A stretch of 64,000 nt of DNA from a bacterium. GTDB taxonomy: Bacteria > Armatimonadota > Abditibacteriia > Abditibacteriales > Abditibacteriaceae. Position numbers and translations under genes: made by a program. Below the pieces are notes generated by a model. It saw nothing but the letters and a program-made list of their open reading frames with translations. It did no database searches and was not told the DNA's origin. Of this stretch, positions 18,501 to 25,332 are shown piece by piece. Position 1 is the first letter of the stretch, and each line of letters starts with the position of its first letter. The DNA lies in contig SDZD01000035.1 in assembly GCA_004172935.1 (NCBI GenBank), forward strand, positions 1 to 64,000. The letters run 5' to 3'.

Positions 18501-19004
18501 CTGGTTTTTGGCCCACAATAAGCCCGCCATCGTGCCCGATACATAGCGCCGCCATGTTTGGTGAACCTGATTGGCGTCGAACAGATCGTGAAAATGCATC
18601 TTTTCCAGTTCTGTCGCGGTTGCCATCGTTACTTTCAAACGGTCAAGACCGCCAGCGCCCCACCAACTATCATAGGAATCGACTTGATGAGCGTGCCATG
18701 CGAGCGAATCCGCCGCGCTATCGCCGCCGCCGTCAGTGGAAAATCCTGCCGTTTTGGCGGCAACGCGCGTAAGGGGTTCGTGGTGCCAGGGTTTCCCTAG
18801 AATCGGGTCTTCGCCATCGAATGCCTGTGCTGGTTGTGGTGTGGCGCTGGCTGCGATGGTGGCTAGTCCAAGCATCGCTACCAATAAGCGCTGCTTGGAA
18901 AGTAAGCCTACCTCTCTAAAATGATAAGGCTCAATAAATGTGTTGGCACTACTAGGGCAACTCGGACGAACTGCGCGATGTGCGAATCGGGAACGGATGT
19001 TCAT
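15576..19004 (-). CDS. Large secreted Het-C/VWA7-like protein
   Basis: The 1142-residue protein starts at an ATG with AAGGAA about 9 nt upstream and has a long N-terminal signal region (cleavage near QAF, ~62). Residues ~70-420 resemble the Het-C / VWA7 N-terminal domain: HHEPLTR, conserved histidines, and SLHAIQDFYSHSNWID near 188-203, the hallmark shared with zinc-dependent phospholipase C-like helical folds. About 600-770 is of unknown fold. A Pro/Gly/Asn/Thr-rich linker spans about 780-880. Two tandem beta-rich repeats (about 890-1015 and 1025-1135), each with the pattern DxDGI...GN(L/V)Y(Q/R)A(T/S)G, end the protein. It heads an operon of secreted proteins. Enzymatic activity is not established; membrane lipid attack or adhesion are possibilities. 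Confidence 0.72.
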   Translation of the reverse strand: MNIRSRFAHRAVRPSCPSSANTFIEPYHFREVGLLSKQRLLVAMLGLATIAASATPQPAQAFDGEDPILGKPWHHEPLTRVAAKTAGFSTDGGGDSAADSLAWHAHQVDSYDSWWGAGGLDRLKVTMATATELEKMHFHDLFDANQVHQTWRRYVSGTMAGLLWAKNQKGTDGKTGDVAAAQNIVGASLHAIQDFYSHSNWIDDKARRDKTFFQTALNQRMALPIYTGAYNLDTYQGIKHHGKFLYAASIMNQPFVKQYLSIACAPGSPLGNSDLCRTFEASKKGTPVRFDVAGVKIPDNIIYQSPAGIALDNSWLAEIGVKQRGLTDITGGEAFTTASNLALESSKQWLETLEKNMTKAGAGDFWQRIKTTSTKEEDRRDQFERFSKFPYTFLTAGNYPSKQTSGEEYYLRVRLQTSDEARSGTDSDIYLRANGQDTNPPTLLDYSPRANPLLAYNDFEQSDDNVYIAGPFAQLPKTIELYNKSSNSDEIYDLLGKKLLSAAVAPFKIIGGLFNTISGGAADWIGTEHKVWMASDLANVPTAAQAPGKTVKILGMTVTTPAGQPFSIEANGGDKGHYKATGYITKTAESAENGPEGWREFEIFLTTLDCIKESKWDRGSDSDEPFLLTMQKALPGEMDSAVTEPLDGVDTGESRAIGRRYKRVRVPKGYGMLDFAISFMEHDDESSAKRQELLAAFTGDVKKSSATEERGLLDAVAASIGEDWKLQHITVDAWSRGGAVRMGQVLDSECDKWIRGQETASFTLNQAGLVNSGVTTDDLLPDLSGTDPGTPPEDPAKPDNPTHPDNTTDPGTSPQNPDNGSPNNGNGTSGGNTGQPNTPNKPGDIKIPPIKLPGNTTGNGTGNNGGTGNGTNGNGTGGVLGNTLFKALRNLGVKFDGLRVLDTSTMQLSVTYKNRQKSGSTVTSSTVDIVAVDADGIGFRDQGNLYQATGEVPERLKQDVLLASKDDEAKVSYLFTLPKGMRELKTLHLREGDEETIMDASSVQLPKTSEAPNLAGAVGGGDYAELGAFDIRLDGVKRGRGNTLHAFFSLKNEGRKALQLTAGSMHLDLVDADGITTSAIGNVYRASGTLDPDSISHTAIIEPNIEAIVRYIFPLPRTSSPQSLRIRGEGGAIHSFSLPTIP

Positions 19005-19051
19005 AGAATCTTTTTCCTTACTGGGAAATGCGGGATTAATCTTGCGTTTGT

Positions 19052-19081
19052 TATCTAAAAAAACTCTAACGTGAACTCTAA
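19052..19081 (-). promoter_or_regulatory. Heptamer direct repeats, candidate SARP operator
   Basis: Read on the minus strand, toward the Het-C-like operon, the heptamers TTAGAGT (19075-19081), TTAGAGT (19063-19069) and TTAGATA (19052-19058) recur with periods of 12 and 11 bp, 48-77 bp upstream of the start codon. SARP/AfsR regulators are known to bind heptameric direct repeats with ~11-bp period overlapping or just upstream of the promoter. A SARP-type protein is encoded at 9658-12591. The link is an inference. Confidence 0.45.
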
Positions 19082-19492
19082 AATCGTGTAATACCGGGCA
19101 ATTAAGCGACTACGCACACGAAAAAAATCGTTAATCTCGCCGCCACTGCTTTCAGTGGCAATTACTGCCTGAAAATGAGCATGTTGTGCGACGCTCTCGG
19201 TGTTAGCGAGGGATGAGACTCAACCATTCATATATCTATGGACACGAGTCCTTCCTCTCCCGAATGGTTCGTGGGCGAAAGGGGTGGGTATTAACCTGAG
19301 GGTGGGCAATGCGCGCTGCTGAGCGCCGTTCGCGAAATAGCAGTTGCGCGTGGTAAGGGGTATCCGGTGATTCATTTCAAGACTGTCTCCCATCAGCTCT
19401 TTTGGGGCAAAGAGCCACCTGTCGTTGCCTTTAAGCACGACACGCTTCAAATTTAAAGCGGAATCGGAGCGCAATCTTGCAGGAAGTTGCTT
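19082..19492. other. Intergenic region between the Het-C-like operon and araC-type gene
   Basis: The region probably carries the rest of the promoter of the Het-C-like operon and the 3' end of the regulator transcript. A short open frame on the minus strand (19220-19474, 84 codons) has no recognisable similarity, no signal peptide and no ribosome-binding site, so I do not call it a gene. Confidence 0.3.
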
Positions 19493-20341
19493 TTATAGAA
19501 CGTTCTTGCTCACCGTTTTGCGGGGGATTAGCGAAGCGGGTGTCACACCAAGCAATTGTTTCATATGTCGTGTCAAATGGCTCTGGTGAGAAAAGCCGCA
19601 TTGTAACGCGACCTGAGTCGGCGACGCTTCGGGGCGCGACAGCAAATGGCGCGCTCGTTCGACGCGGCGAGAGATGATGTATTGGTGAGGAGTCGTTCCT
19701 ATAGTGGCTTTAAAGCAGCGAGTGAAGTAAAACGGGCTAAGACCCACGATTTGCGCCAACTCTTCCAATGGGATATTTTCTTCGAGGTTGTCTTCGATGA
19801 AATCGGCGACTTGCTTCCATTTGCGTGGCGAGAGCTGCCCCGAAGGTGTAGTCGTTGCCTGTGTTCCATGTCGCTGCAGCAAACAGGCAGCGAGCGCTAC
19901 CCCCAACGATTCCCCGAACACGCGCCCTGTCGGGTAGCCAGCTTTGCATTCGGCCCAAAGCGCCTGGCAGATATGAGAAATTTGCGCATCGACTTGCCCA
20001 TGACTTTCGCGAATTTCGACTTCTCCTCGCACCTTCAAATCGTCGGCTGTGCTGAGTATCAATGAGGGAGAGAGGTCGGCCACCAGATTTTCCAGATTGG
20101 AACTCCAGCGCATGGATAGCGGTTCGTGGGCGGGCATGATGCACAATGCCCCCGTTATCATCTGAGTACGTTGATAGCGTCCTCCCTTTTTCCATTCCAG
20201 ATGATAGGAAGAACTCAAGTTCACGTCGATGCTATACAGGGGAGCCACATAGTCCTGAAATTCATACGGCGGAATGCTGTGGTAGCTGATTTTGACTCCC
20301 TGCCAACTTTGAAGCGTTACGTCGTGAGATGCACTGGACAT
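19493..20341 (-). CDS. AraC family transcriptional regulator
   Basis: About 282 residues from the ATG at 20341; an in-frame TTG at 20386 would add 15 residues. The C-terminal 100 residues form the double helix-turn-helix of the AraC family: ADFIEDNLEENIPLEELAQIVG, FTRCFKATIGTTPHQYIISRRVERA and QVALQCGFSHQSHLTRHMKQ. The N-terminal half is a sensor-type beta domain without a recognisable ligand motif. It is a cytosolic DNA-binding protein. It lies between the cytolysin-like gene and the Het-C-like operon, all on the minus strand. A terminator separates it from the cytolysin-like gene, so it has its own promoter. It is a plausible local regulator of either unit. Confidence 0.87.
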   Translation of the reverse strand: MSSASHDVTLQSWQGVKISYHSIPPYEFQDYVAPLYSIDVNLSSSYHLEWKKGGRYQRTQMITGALCIMPAHEPLSMRWSSNLENLVADLSPSLILSTADDLKVRGEVEIRESHGQVDAQISHICQALWAECKAGYPTGRVFGESLGVALAACLLQRHGTQATTTPSGQLSPRKWKQVADFIEDNLEENIPLEELAQIVGLSPFYFTRCFKATIGTTPHQYIISRRVERARHLLSRPEASPTQVALQCGFSHQSHLTRHMKQLLGVTPASLIPRKTVSKNVL

Positions 20342-20466
20342 GATTTCTAAATCTTCTGCGGTTCTCCTCAAATTATAGTCAAGCAAGAAGAGCGCAAGCG
20401 GACGCCTGTTGACGCTCCCTGTAGTGCGCGAGTTCTAACCCATTCGTAACCAGTAATCGAACGACA

Positions 20467-20499
20467 AAAGAGCGCGAACTGAACAAGTGCGCGCTCTTT
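20467..20499 (-). terminator. Intrinsic terminator after the cytolysin-like gene
   Basis: A 10-bp perfect stem (AAAGAGCGCG / CGCGCTCTTT) with a 13-nt loop lies 21 bp beyond the stop codon. On the minus strand it is followed by TTTT. It separates the pore-former gene from the AraC-type gene. Confidence 0.75.
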
Positions 20500-20519
20500 G
20501 CCAATTTTAATTTGTGTGC

Positions 20520-22397
20520 TTACAGGTAATCTACCCGCTCGACCTGAATGTGCAACTGCGAGGCTTCGCCGTGTCCGCTGTCGTAGTTCCACACAGCGGT
20601 TTTTCCAGCCCAGCTGCGCAAGTCAATCGTCGCGTTGTACTTGCCAAAGGCGTCATCTGCCGAGCCGCTGTCATGGTCGAAGAGCGATAGGTCGAAGCTG
20701 AACTTGGGTTTGGTGTCGTAGTAGTAATCGAAGGTGAAGGGTTTGGCGTTCTGGATGTGGGGCGAATCGCCGCTGATTTCCAGAGTCTGGCCCTTGCCAC
20801 GTTTCATCGTGCTGCTTTCGTCCGACGAAATCGACCACCACAGATCGCCGTTGACGCGCAATTGACCGTAGCATTCGAGCGTATTATCCGCGACACCGTC
20901 ATCCGATTTGGTGACCGTAACCCATGTCTTCACCTTATAGCGCTCGCCAATCGGGTTGGCGACGTATTTGGTGACGGTGTAATCGGTCGTCATTGCCAGT
21001 GCCGCGAGGCTATCGTCACGCAAGCTATTGATCGAATAGGAAATCGGCATCATCGTCGAAAGTGGTGCAGGTTGCTGTAAGTACGATTTCAGCACTGTCA
21101 ACACATCATCAAAGCCCTTGACGGGAATCGCCGACCAGAAGCCGCTTTGTGGCCCGCCCAATGTCGTCACACGCACCTCGAAATCAGCGTTTTTGGCCTT
21201 CTGGCTACCATTGTAATTGGCATTCACCGAGAATGTTCCTGCGTTGACCGAAGCGTTGAGCGCGGTTTTCATCTCGCTCTCGGTCAAGGTAGAGGTCACG
21301 TTGAGCAACACGACGCGCCCATAAGTCACGCTCTTGACATAAGCCGGAAGGTTCTGGGAGGTAATGCGTCCCTGCTTCTTCAGATCCTGCGCATCGGCCA
21401 GAGTGAAGTTATCGCGGAAGAACGCTTCGCGGCGTGAACGTCCCTCGAAATCGGCCTGTGCGGTAAAGGCACGCTCGATGAACGCGGCGGCGATGGTGTG
21501 CTTGGAACCGAAGCGCTCGCTTTTGAAGCTCGCCGACAAACTTGCCGTCATGTAGCGAGCATCAAGGCCCAGCTCGTGGGCGGTCTGCTCTTCCGAATAG
21601 TTATCGACAACTTTCAAGGTGCGTGCGCCGCCCCACGAAATGTTGTTGCCCGCTTGCATCAACGAACCGATGGCCGATGAAGCTGTGGCTGTGCTGGGGT
21701 TGTTCAGTTGGCGGAAGTTATCGCCCATTGGCAAATCGGTCGAGATTTTGAAAGCGGCGCGCTTGGTGGCTGGAACTGGAATGTCCTGAAGCGAACCGAT
21801 TCCCTGAGCCAATCCCTTCTCCTGCACCATGCCACCAATCCAGAAGCCGTTCACTGGTTGGTAGGTCACGATCTCCTGGGGAGTCTCGGTGATGGAATAA
21901 TGGGTGCGCGTCACTGTATAAGGGCGCCCCTCCGAGGTTTCGGTTGTCTGTCCCTGTGGCGTGGTTGTGGTGTTGTTCGGTTTGGGCTTGTTGGCTTTGC
22001 CCCATTCGGGCAGCTGTTCGATGAAAGCATCAACCGAAGTGGGGACGACTGGGTTCAGCAGAATCGGGCCGACTGGAGGAACCGTGAAGTTAGTCCGTGC
22101 TGTTGGGGCTGCGTTCAGCGGTTGAGGAGCGCTGCGGGCTTTGAGGCCACGAGGCAACGCCAGAAACTTGGGGTTCGCTATCACGAGGCCAGTTGTCACT
22201 GGTTGCTGGCGAGCATCGCTTGCTTCTGGGACAGAACCGCGTGGTGCGATTTCGATAGGAGGACGCGCCATTGCAGCGGGAGTACCAATTGCCAGAGCAA
22301 CGGCGGACATGGCAGCGATGCGGCGAAGGTAGTTGGGAGCGCTTTGTGTAGGGCTGGTCGAGATGTTCGGTGAAAGATGTTTTGTGTGGTTGAGCAT
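20520..22397 (-). CDS. Thiol-activated cytolysin-like pore-forming protein (CDC-like) lacking the undecapeptide
   Basis: 625 residues from the ATG at 22397 (AAGGAA upstream); signal peptide about 1-43; Pro/Thr-rich N-terminal extension to about 160. Residues ~165-485 follow cholesterol-dependent cytolysins: an amphipathic strand pair MTASLSASFKSE...FIERAFTAQA (first transmembrane-hairpin region), AYVKSVTYGRVVLLNVTS matching CDC 'VSNVAYGRTIYVKLETTS', a second alternating region (~382-398), the LGG hinge at 413-415, and PISYSINSLRDDSLAAL matching 'PISYTSVFLKDNSVAAV'. The C-terminal ~140 residues replace CDC domain 4: ECTGLAWEWWR is absent and a different beta-rich domain is present. Target recognition is therefore probably not cholesterol. 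It is preceded by a tandem leader element and regulator genes. Confidence 0.82.
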   Translation of the reverse strand: MLNHTKHLSPNISTSPTQSAPNYLRRIAAMSAVALAIGTPAAMARPPIEIAPRGSVPEASDARQQPVTTGLVIANPKFLALPRGLKARSAPQPLNAAPTARTNFTVPPVGPILLNPVVPTSVDAFIEQLPEWGKANKPKPNNTTTTPQGQTTETSEGRPYTVTRTHYSITETPQEIVTYQPVNGFWIGGMVQEKGLAQGIGSLQDIPVPATKRAAFKISTDLPMGDNFRQLNNPSTATASSAIGSLMQAGNNISWGGARTLKVVDNYSEEQTAHELGLDARYMTASLSASFKSERFGSKHTIAAAFIERAFTAQADFEGRSRREAFFRDNFTLADAQDLKKQGRITSQNLPAYVKSVTYGRVVLLNVTSTLTESEMKTALNASVNAGTFSVNANYNGSQKAKNADFEVRVTTLGGPQSGFWSAIPVKGFDDVLTVLKSYLQQPAPLSTMMPISYSINSLRDDSLAALAMTTDYTVTKYVANPIGERYKVKTWVTVTKSDDGVADNTLECYGQLRVNGDLWWSISSDESSTMKRGKGQTLEISGDSPHIQNAKPFTFDYYYDTKPKFSFDLSLFDHDSGSADDAFGKYNATIDLRSWAGKTAVWNYDSGHGEASQLHIQVERVDYL

Positions 22398-22408
22398 GGT
22401 GTTCCTTG

Positions 22409-22512
22409 GCCACGTCGGTTGCCTCGTGGCTTGGCTGATAACATTGTGTCTCGAAACCAAACCCGGTCACATGCGCACGTCTGCTCAATTTTGAATGAGC
22501 AAATTTACCTAT
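22409..22512 (-). promoter_or_regulatory. Conserved 5' leader of the cytolysin-like gene (copy A)
   Basis: Minus-strand reading: the block beginning ATAGGTAAATTTGCTCATTC (22512 to 22468) forms a TGCTCA/TGAGCA hairpin. A variable segment able to form a small stem follows, then ACAATGTTATCA and the hairpin GCCAC-12 nt loop-GTGGC (22430 to 22409), ending 11 nt before the start codon. The 45-bp block differs from the one before the prepilin gene (45651-45695) at one position only, and the downstream part is also alignable with indels that do not respect a reading frame. It is a candidate cis-regulatory RNA or operator; no known riboswitch class was recognised. Confidence 0.65.
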
Positions 22513-22634
22513 AACACTCTCAGCTTTGTCTTTTGCCACCTGTTGGCCGCATCAAAAAATGTCGAACGGTGACCTCGAAAGAGGCCGCCGTCTGGCACCC
22601 GACGATGCGACTATTGGCACATTCGCTGGCCTGT

Positions 22635-22664
22635 TGCGCATTTAAAATGAGCAAATTTACCTAT
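22635..22664 (-). promoter_or_regulatory. Upstream half-copy of the leader element (copy B)
   Basis: On the minus strand it begins with the same ATAGGTAAATTTGCTCATT (19 identical bases) as copies A and C. The following bases differ but can still pair (TTGC...GCAA), so a hairpin is retained. It lies 152 bp upstream of copy A, in tandem and in the same orientation. The GCCAC/GTGGC part is not clearly present. Confidence 0.5.
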
Positions 22665-22730
22665 ATCGTAACTGGAAAACACCCCTTACAATAATCCGTG
22701 AGGCAAATATTATGAGGGGACTGCAGGGGC

Positions 22731-23396
22731 TTAGGCGCTCTTTGGGGGCGCCTGTTCAAGTAGCCCATGATTACCCGCATAAATAGCTAGTTCAAGGCGG
22801 TCGCCCACTTCCAACTTGCGAAAAATCGAAGCGAGATGGTTGTGAACAGTGCGCTCACTAATAAAGAAGCGCTCGGCGATTTGTTTGTTTCGCAGTCCCA
22901 GGCCAACGGCTCCAATGATTTCTCGTTCGCGATGAGTCAGGGTGTCGATGGGGCCAGCAACAGGAGGAGGAACGGGCGTCATCAATTCTGCCAACAAGGA
23001 GCGATCAATCCACACCTCTCCCTGATAAACGCGCTCAATTGCCGAAAGTAACACGTCGGCGGGTTGTTCCTTCAGCACTAGCCCCGTTGCTCCCAGCGTT
23101 AAGGCGCGGCGGTGCAATGCGGTGTCCGGTGCTCCCGTCAAAACCACGACGCGAGCACCGGGCGACAGGCTGAGCAAATCGGGAATAAGCGACACGCTTT
23201 CGCCGTCCGTCAGAAACAAGTCGAGCAGCACTATATCGGGTGCCATGCTCGCCGCCATCTGGCGCGCGGTGTCCTTATTGCTGGCTTCGCCTACAACGCA
23301 TAAATTTTCCTGACTGTTCAACAACAGTCGGAGGGCTGTGCTCATAATCAGGTGATCTTCGATGATGAGAACTTGAATCGGCGCAGCATTTGGCAT
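22731..23396 (-). CDS. NarL/FixJ-type response regulator (LuxR HTH)
   Basis: About 221 residues from the ATG at 23396 (the frame extends further upstream without a better start). The receiver domain has the acidic pocket in IIEDH, the phospho-accepting Asp in DIVLLDLFLTDG, VVVLTGAP and the conserved Lys in GLVLKEQP. The C-terminal LuxR helix-turn-helix reads LTHREREIIGAVGLGLRNKQIAERFFISERTVHNHLASIFRKL. It is presumably phosphorylated by the divergently encoded PAS histidine kinase (23470-25314). It sits directly upstream of the cytolysin-like gene on the same strand, so that gene is an obvious candidate target. Confidence 0.9.
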   Translation of the reverse strand: MPNAAPIQVLIIEDHLIMSTALRLLLNSQENLCVVGEASNKDTARQMAASMAPDIVLLDLFLTDGESVSLIPDLLSLSPGARVVVLTGAPDTALHRRALTLGATGLVLKEQPADVLLSAIERVYQGEVWIDRSLLAELMTPVPPPVAGPIDTLTHREREIIGAVGLGLRNKQIAERFFISERTVHNHLASIFRKLEVGDRLELAIYAGNHGLLEQAPPKSA

Positions 23397-23469
23397 AGTG
23401 GAAATAAGTTTTTGAGGCCGACGAACACACCCTATTTGGGAGGGCATTCGCACATGAGTTTAATTTCAA

Positions 23470-25314
23470 ATGAAGGTCGACGAATTGTTTAATTCTCATC
23501 ATGCGCCACCCCCTGCGCGCCAGAGGGAAATCGTGCGCCTTCTGGGGGCGGTTGCACTCACTGCGCTCTCGGCATTCGGCATCGGTTTTTTGTTGGCACT
23601 CTCCCGTTCTGGCAAAGCGCTCTCTTCTTTCGATAGATTCGAGTGGTTGGTTCTACTGCTACTTTTTCTGTCTGCGATTGCCTTTATCGTCTGGAGTCTG
23701 CGCCTACATTTCGCCCGTCATCAGGAAGCCGAAACCAGCTTACGCGCCGCCGAGATGCGCTTTCGCGATCTCTTCGAGCAGTTCCCCTTTGCCATTCAAA
23801 TCGTCAACCCCACTGGCACCACGCGCTCGGTAAACCGCGCCTGGGAAAAGCTCTTTGGCGGCACTCTCGCCGATGTCCAGAATTCTAACCTACTTCACGA
23901 CACGGCTCTTCGTTCTCACCTGGAACATGCACTTCAAGGCGAATTGATGGTTTTTCCCGCGACGCGCCACAACATGAAGCAGAGTTGGCCGTTTTCGTCG
24001 CATGGCGCGGATGTATATTCTTGGATTAAGGGCACGATCTGTCCCCTTAAAGATGCGGTGGGGCGCGTGACCGAACTCATCATCGTCTACGAAGATGTCA
24101 CCGAGCAAAGGTTGGCCCGCGAAGCCCGCCATGAAAGCGAAGCTCGCAATGTCGCCAGCGTGCAGGCCGCTCTCGACTGCATCATCTCTATGGATGGTGA
24201 CGGGCGCATCATCGAGTGGAATCCATCCGCCGAAACTACCTTCGGTTACACCCGCGAAGTCGCTTTAGGCGGTTTGCTTGGCGATCTTATCGTTCCCCCT
24301 GCTTTGCGCGAGCGTCATGCACACGGCCTCAAGCGATACATGGAAACGGGTGATGGTGTCATCGTCGGGCGCAAAATCGAGATTACCGCTGTGCGCGCCA
24401 GCGGCGAAGAATTTCCCGTCGAACTGGCCATTACCCCCGTCACTCTGGGAGAACGCCGCATATTCAGCGGCTTCCTCCGCGACTTGACCGAGGCCAAGGC
24501 CGCACAAGATGCCCTTCAAAAAGCCCATAACGAACTCGAAACGCGCGTCGAACTGCGCACCGTCGAATTACGCGCCGCACTGGAAGAACTGCAAACCAAC
24601 TACGAACGCTTGGAGAAACTCGAAGCCCTGCGCGATACCCTGACGGGAATGATCGTCCACGATCTGCGCACTCCGCTCAACTCTATGCTTTTTGGCGTGC
24701 AAACCGTGGCGTTTCTGGGGCCGATTAATTCGGCTCAGCAAGAGTGCCTGAATGTCTTTTCTCTGGGTTGCAGAGATTCGCTGGCGGTCATTAACGATCT
24801 GCTCGACATCGGCAAAATGGAAAGCGGTCTCTTCGCGCTTCATCTGGAGCCAAGTAACCCCTCTCGTATGGTGGGACAGGCTTTAGAGCGAGTTACCATG
24901 CTCGCGGGCGTTAAAAAGCTCCATCTGGCCGCGCAAATCGAAGAGGGGCTGCCCAGCTTCTCCGCCGACCAAGAAAAGCTGGGGCGTCTGCTGGAAAACC
25001 TGCTCGGTAACGCCATCAAGTTCGCCCCTCACAACGGCACCGTTACTCTGGGGGCTGAGCTATCGCCCGATGAAACGGCGATACATTTCTGGGTGCGCGA
25101 TAACGGTGCCGGTATTCCGAAAGAAGCTTTCGAGCGCATCTTCGAGAAATTCGGTCAGGCCGAACCCCGTCTGGGCAACCGCGAAACTTCCAGTGGGCTT
25201 GGCCTCGCCTTTTGCAAGATGATCGTTGAAGCCCACAACGGCCAAATCTGGGTCGAGAGCCAGCCCGGACAGGGCAGCCTTTTCACTGCCGCTTTCCCTA
25301 TTTCTCAATCGTGA
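23470..25314 (+). CDS. Membrane PAS-domain sensor histidine kinase
   Basis: The 614-residue protein has two transmembrane helices near the N-terminus (about 27-47 and 58-78), then two PAS domains (about 95-215 and 225-345). A coiled segment precedes a HisKA domain with the phospho-acceptor His in MIVHDLRTPLNS. The HATPase_c domain shows N box NLLGNAIKFAP, G1 DNGAGIP and G2 GLGLAFCKMIVEAHNGQIWVES. It would sense a signal with its PAS domains and phosphorylate a partner, most simply the NarL-type regulator encoded divergently 73 bp away. The gene has no clear Shine-Dalgarno. Confidence 0.9.
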   Translation: MKVDELFNSHHAPPPARQREIVRLLGAVALTALSAFGIGFLLALSRSGKALSSFDRFEWLVLLLLFLSAIAFIVWSLRLHFARHQEAETSLRAAEMRFRDLFEQFPFAIQIVNPTGTTRSVNRAWEKLFGGTLADVQNSNLLHDTALRSHLEHALQGELMVFPATRHNMKQSWPFSSHGADVYSWIKGTICPLKDAVGRVTELIIVYEDVTEQRLAREARHESEARNVASVQAALDCIISMDGDGRIIEWNPSAETTFGYTREVALGGLLGDLIVPPALRERHAHGLKRYMETGDGVIVGRKIEITAVRASGEEFPVELAITPVTLGERRIFSGFLRDLTEAKAAQDALQKAHNELETRVELRTVELRAALEELQTNYERLEKLEALRDTLTGMIVHDLRTPLNSMLFGVQTVAFLGPINSAQQECLNVFSLGCRDSLAVINDLLDIGKMESGLFALHLEPSNPSRMVGQALERVTMLAGVKKLHLAAQIEEGLPSFSADQEKLGRLLENLLGNAIKFAPHNGTVTLGAELSPDETAIHFWVRDNGAGIPKEAFERIFEKFGQAEPRLGNRETSSGLGLAFCKMIVEAHNGQIWVESQPGQGSLFTAAFPISQS

Positions 25315-25332
25315 AAGGGAGAAATAGTCCGA

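Noticed and set aside
19220-19474. 84-codon minus-strand frame between the araC-type gene and the Het-C-like operon
   Set aside because: No ribosome-binding site, signal peptide or recognisable pattern; it lies in a likely promoter region.
20398-20460. CRISPR-like or attachment-site repeats between the araC-type gene and the terminator
   Set aside because: No regularly spaced direct repeats are present; only the terminator stem is repeated in inverted form.
22409-22512. Known riboswitch class (c-di-GMP, cobalamin, SAM, TPP, glycine, fluoride) for the shared leader
   Set aside because: None of the conserved core strings of these classes, as I remember them, is present in either copy.
22733-22752. 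Hairpin AGGCGC/GCGCCT at the end of the response regulator gene as terminator
   Set aside because: The stem overlaps the coding end and is not followed by a T-run in the direction of transcription.
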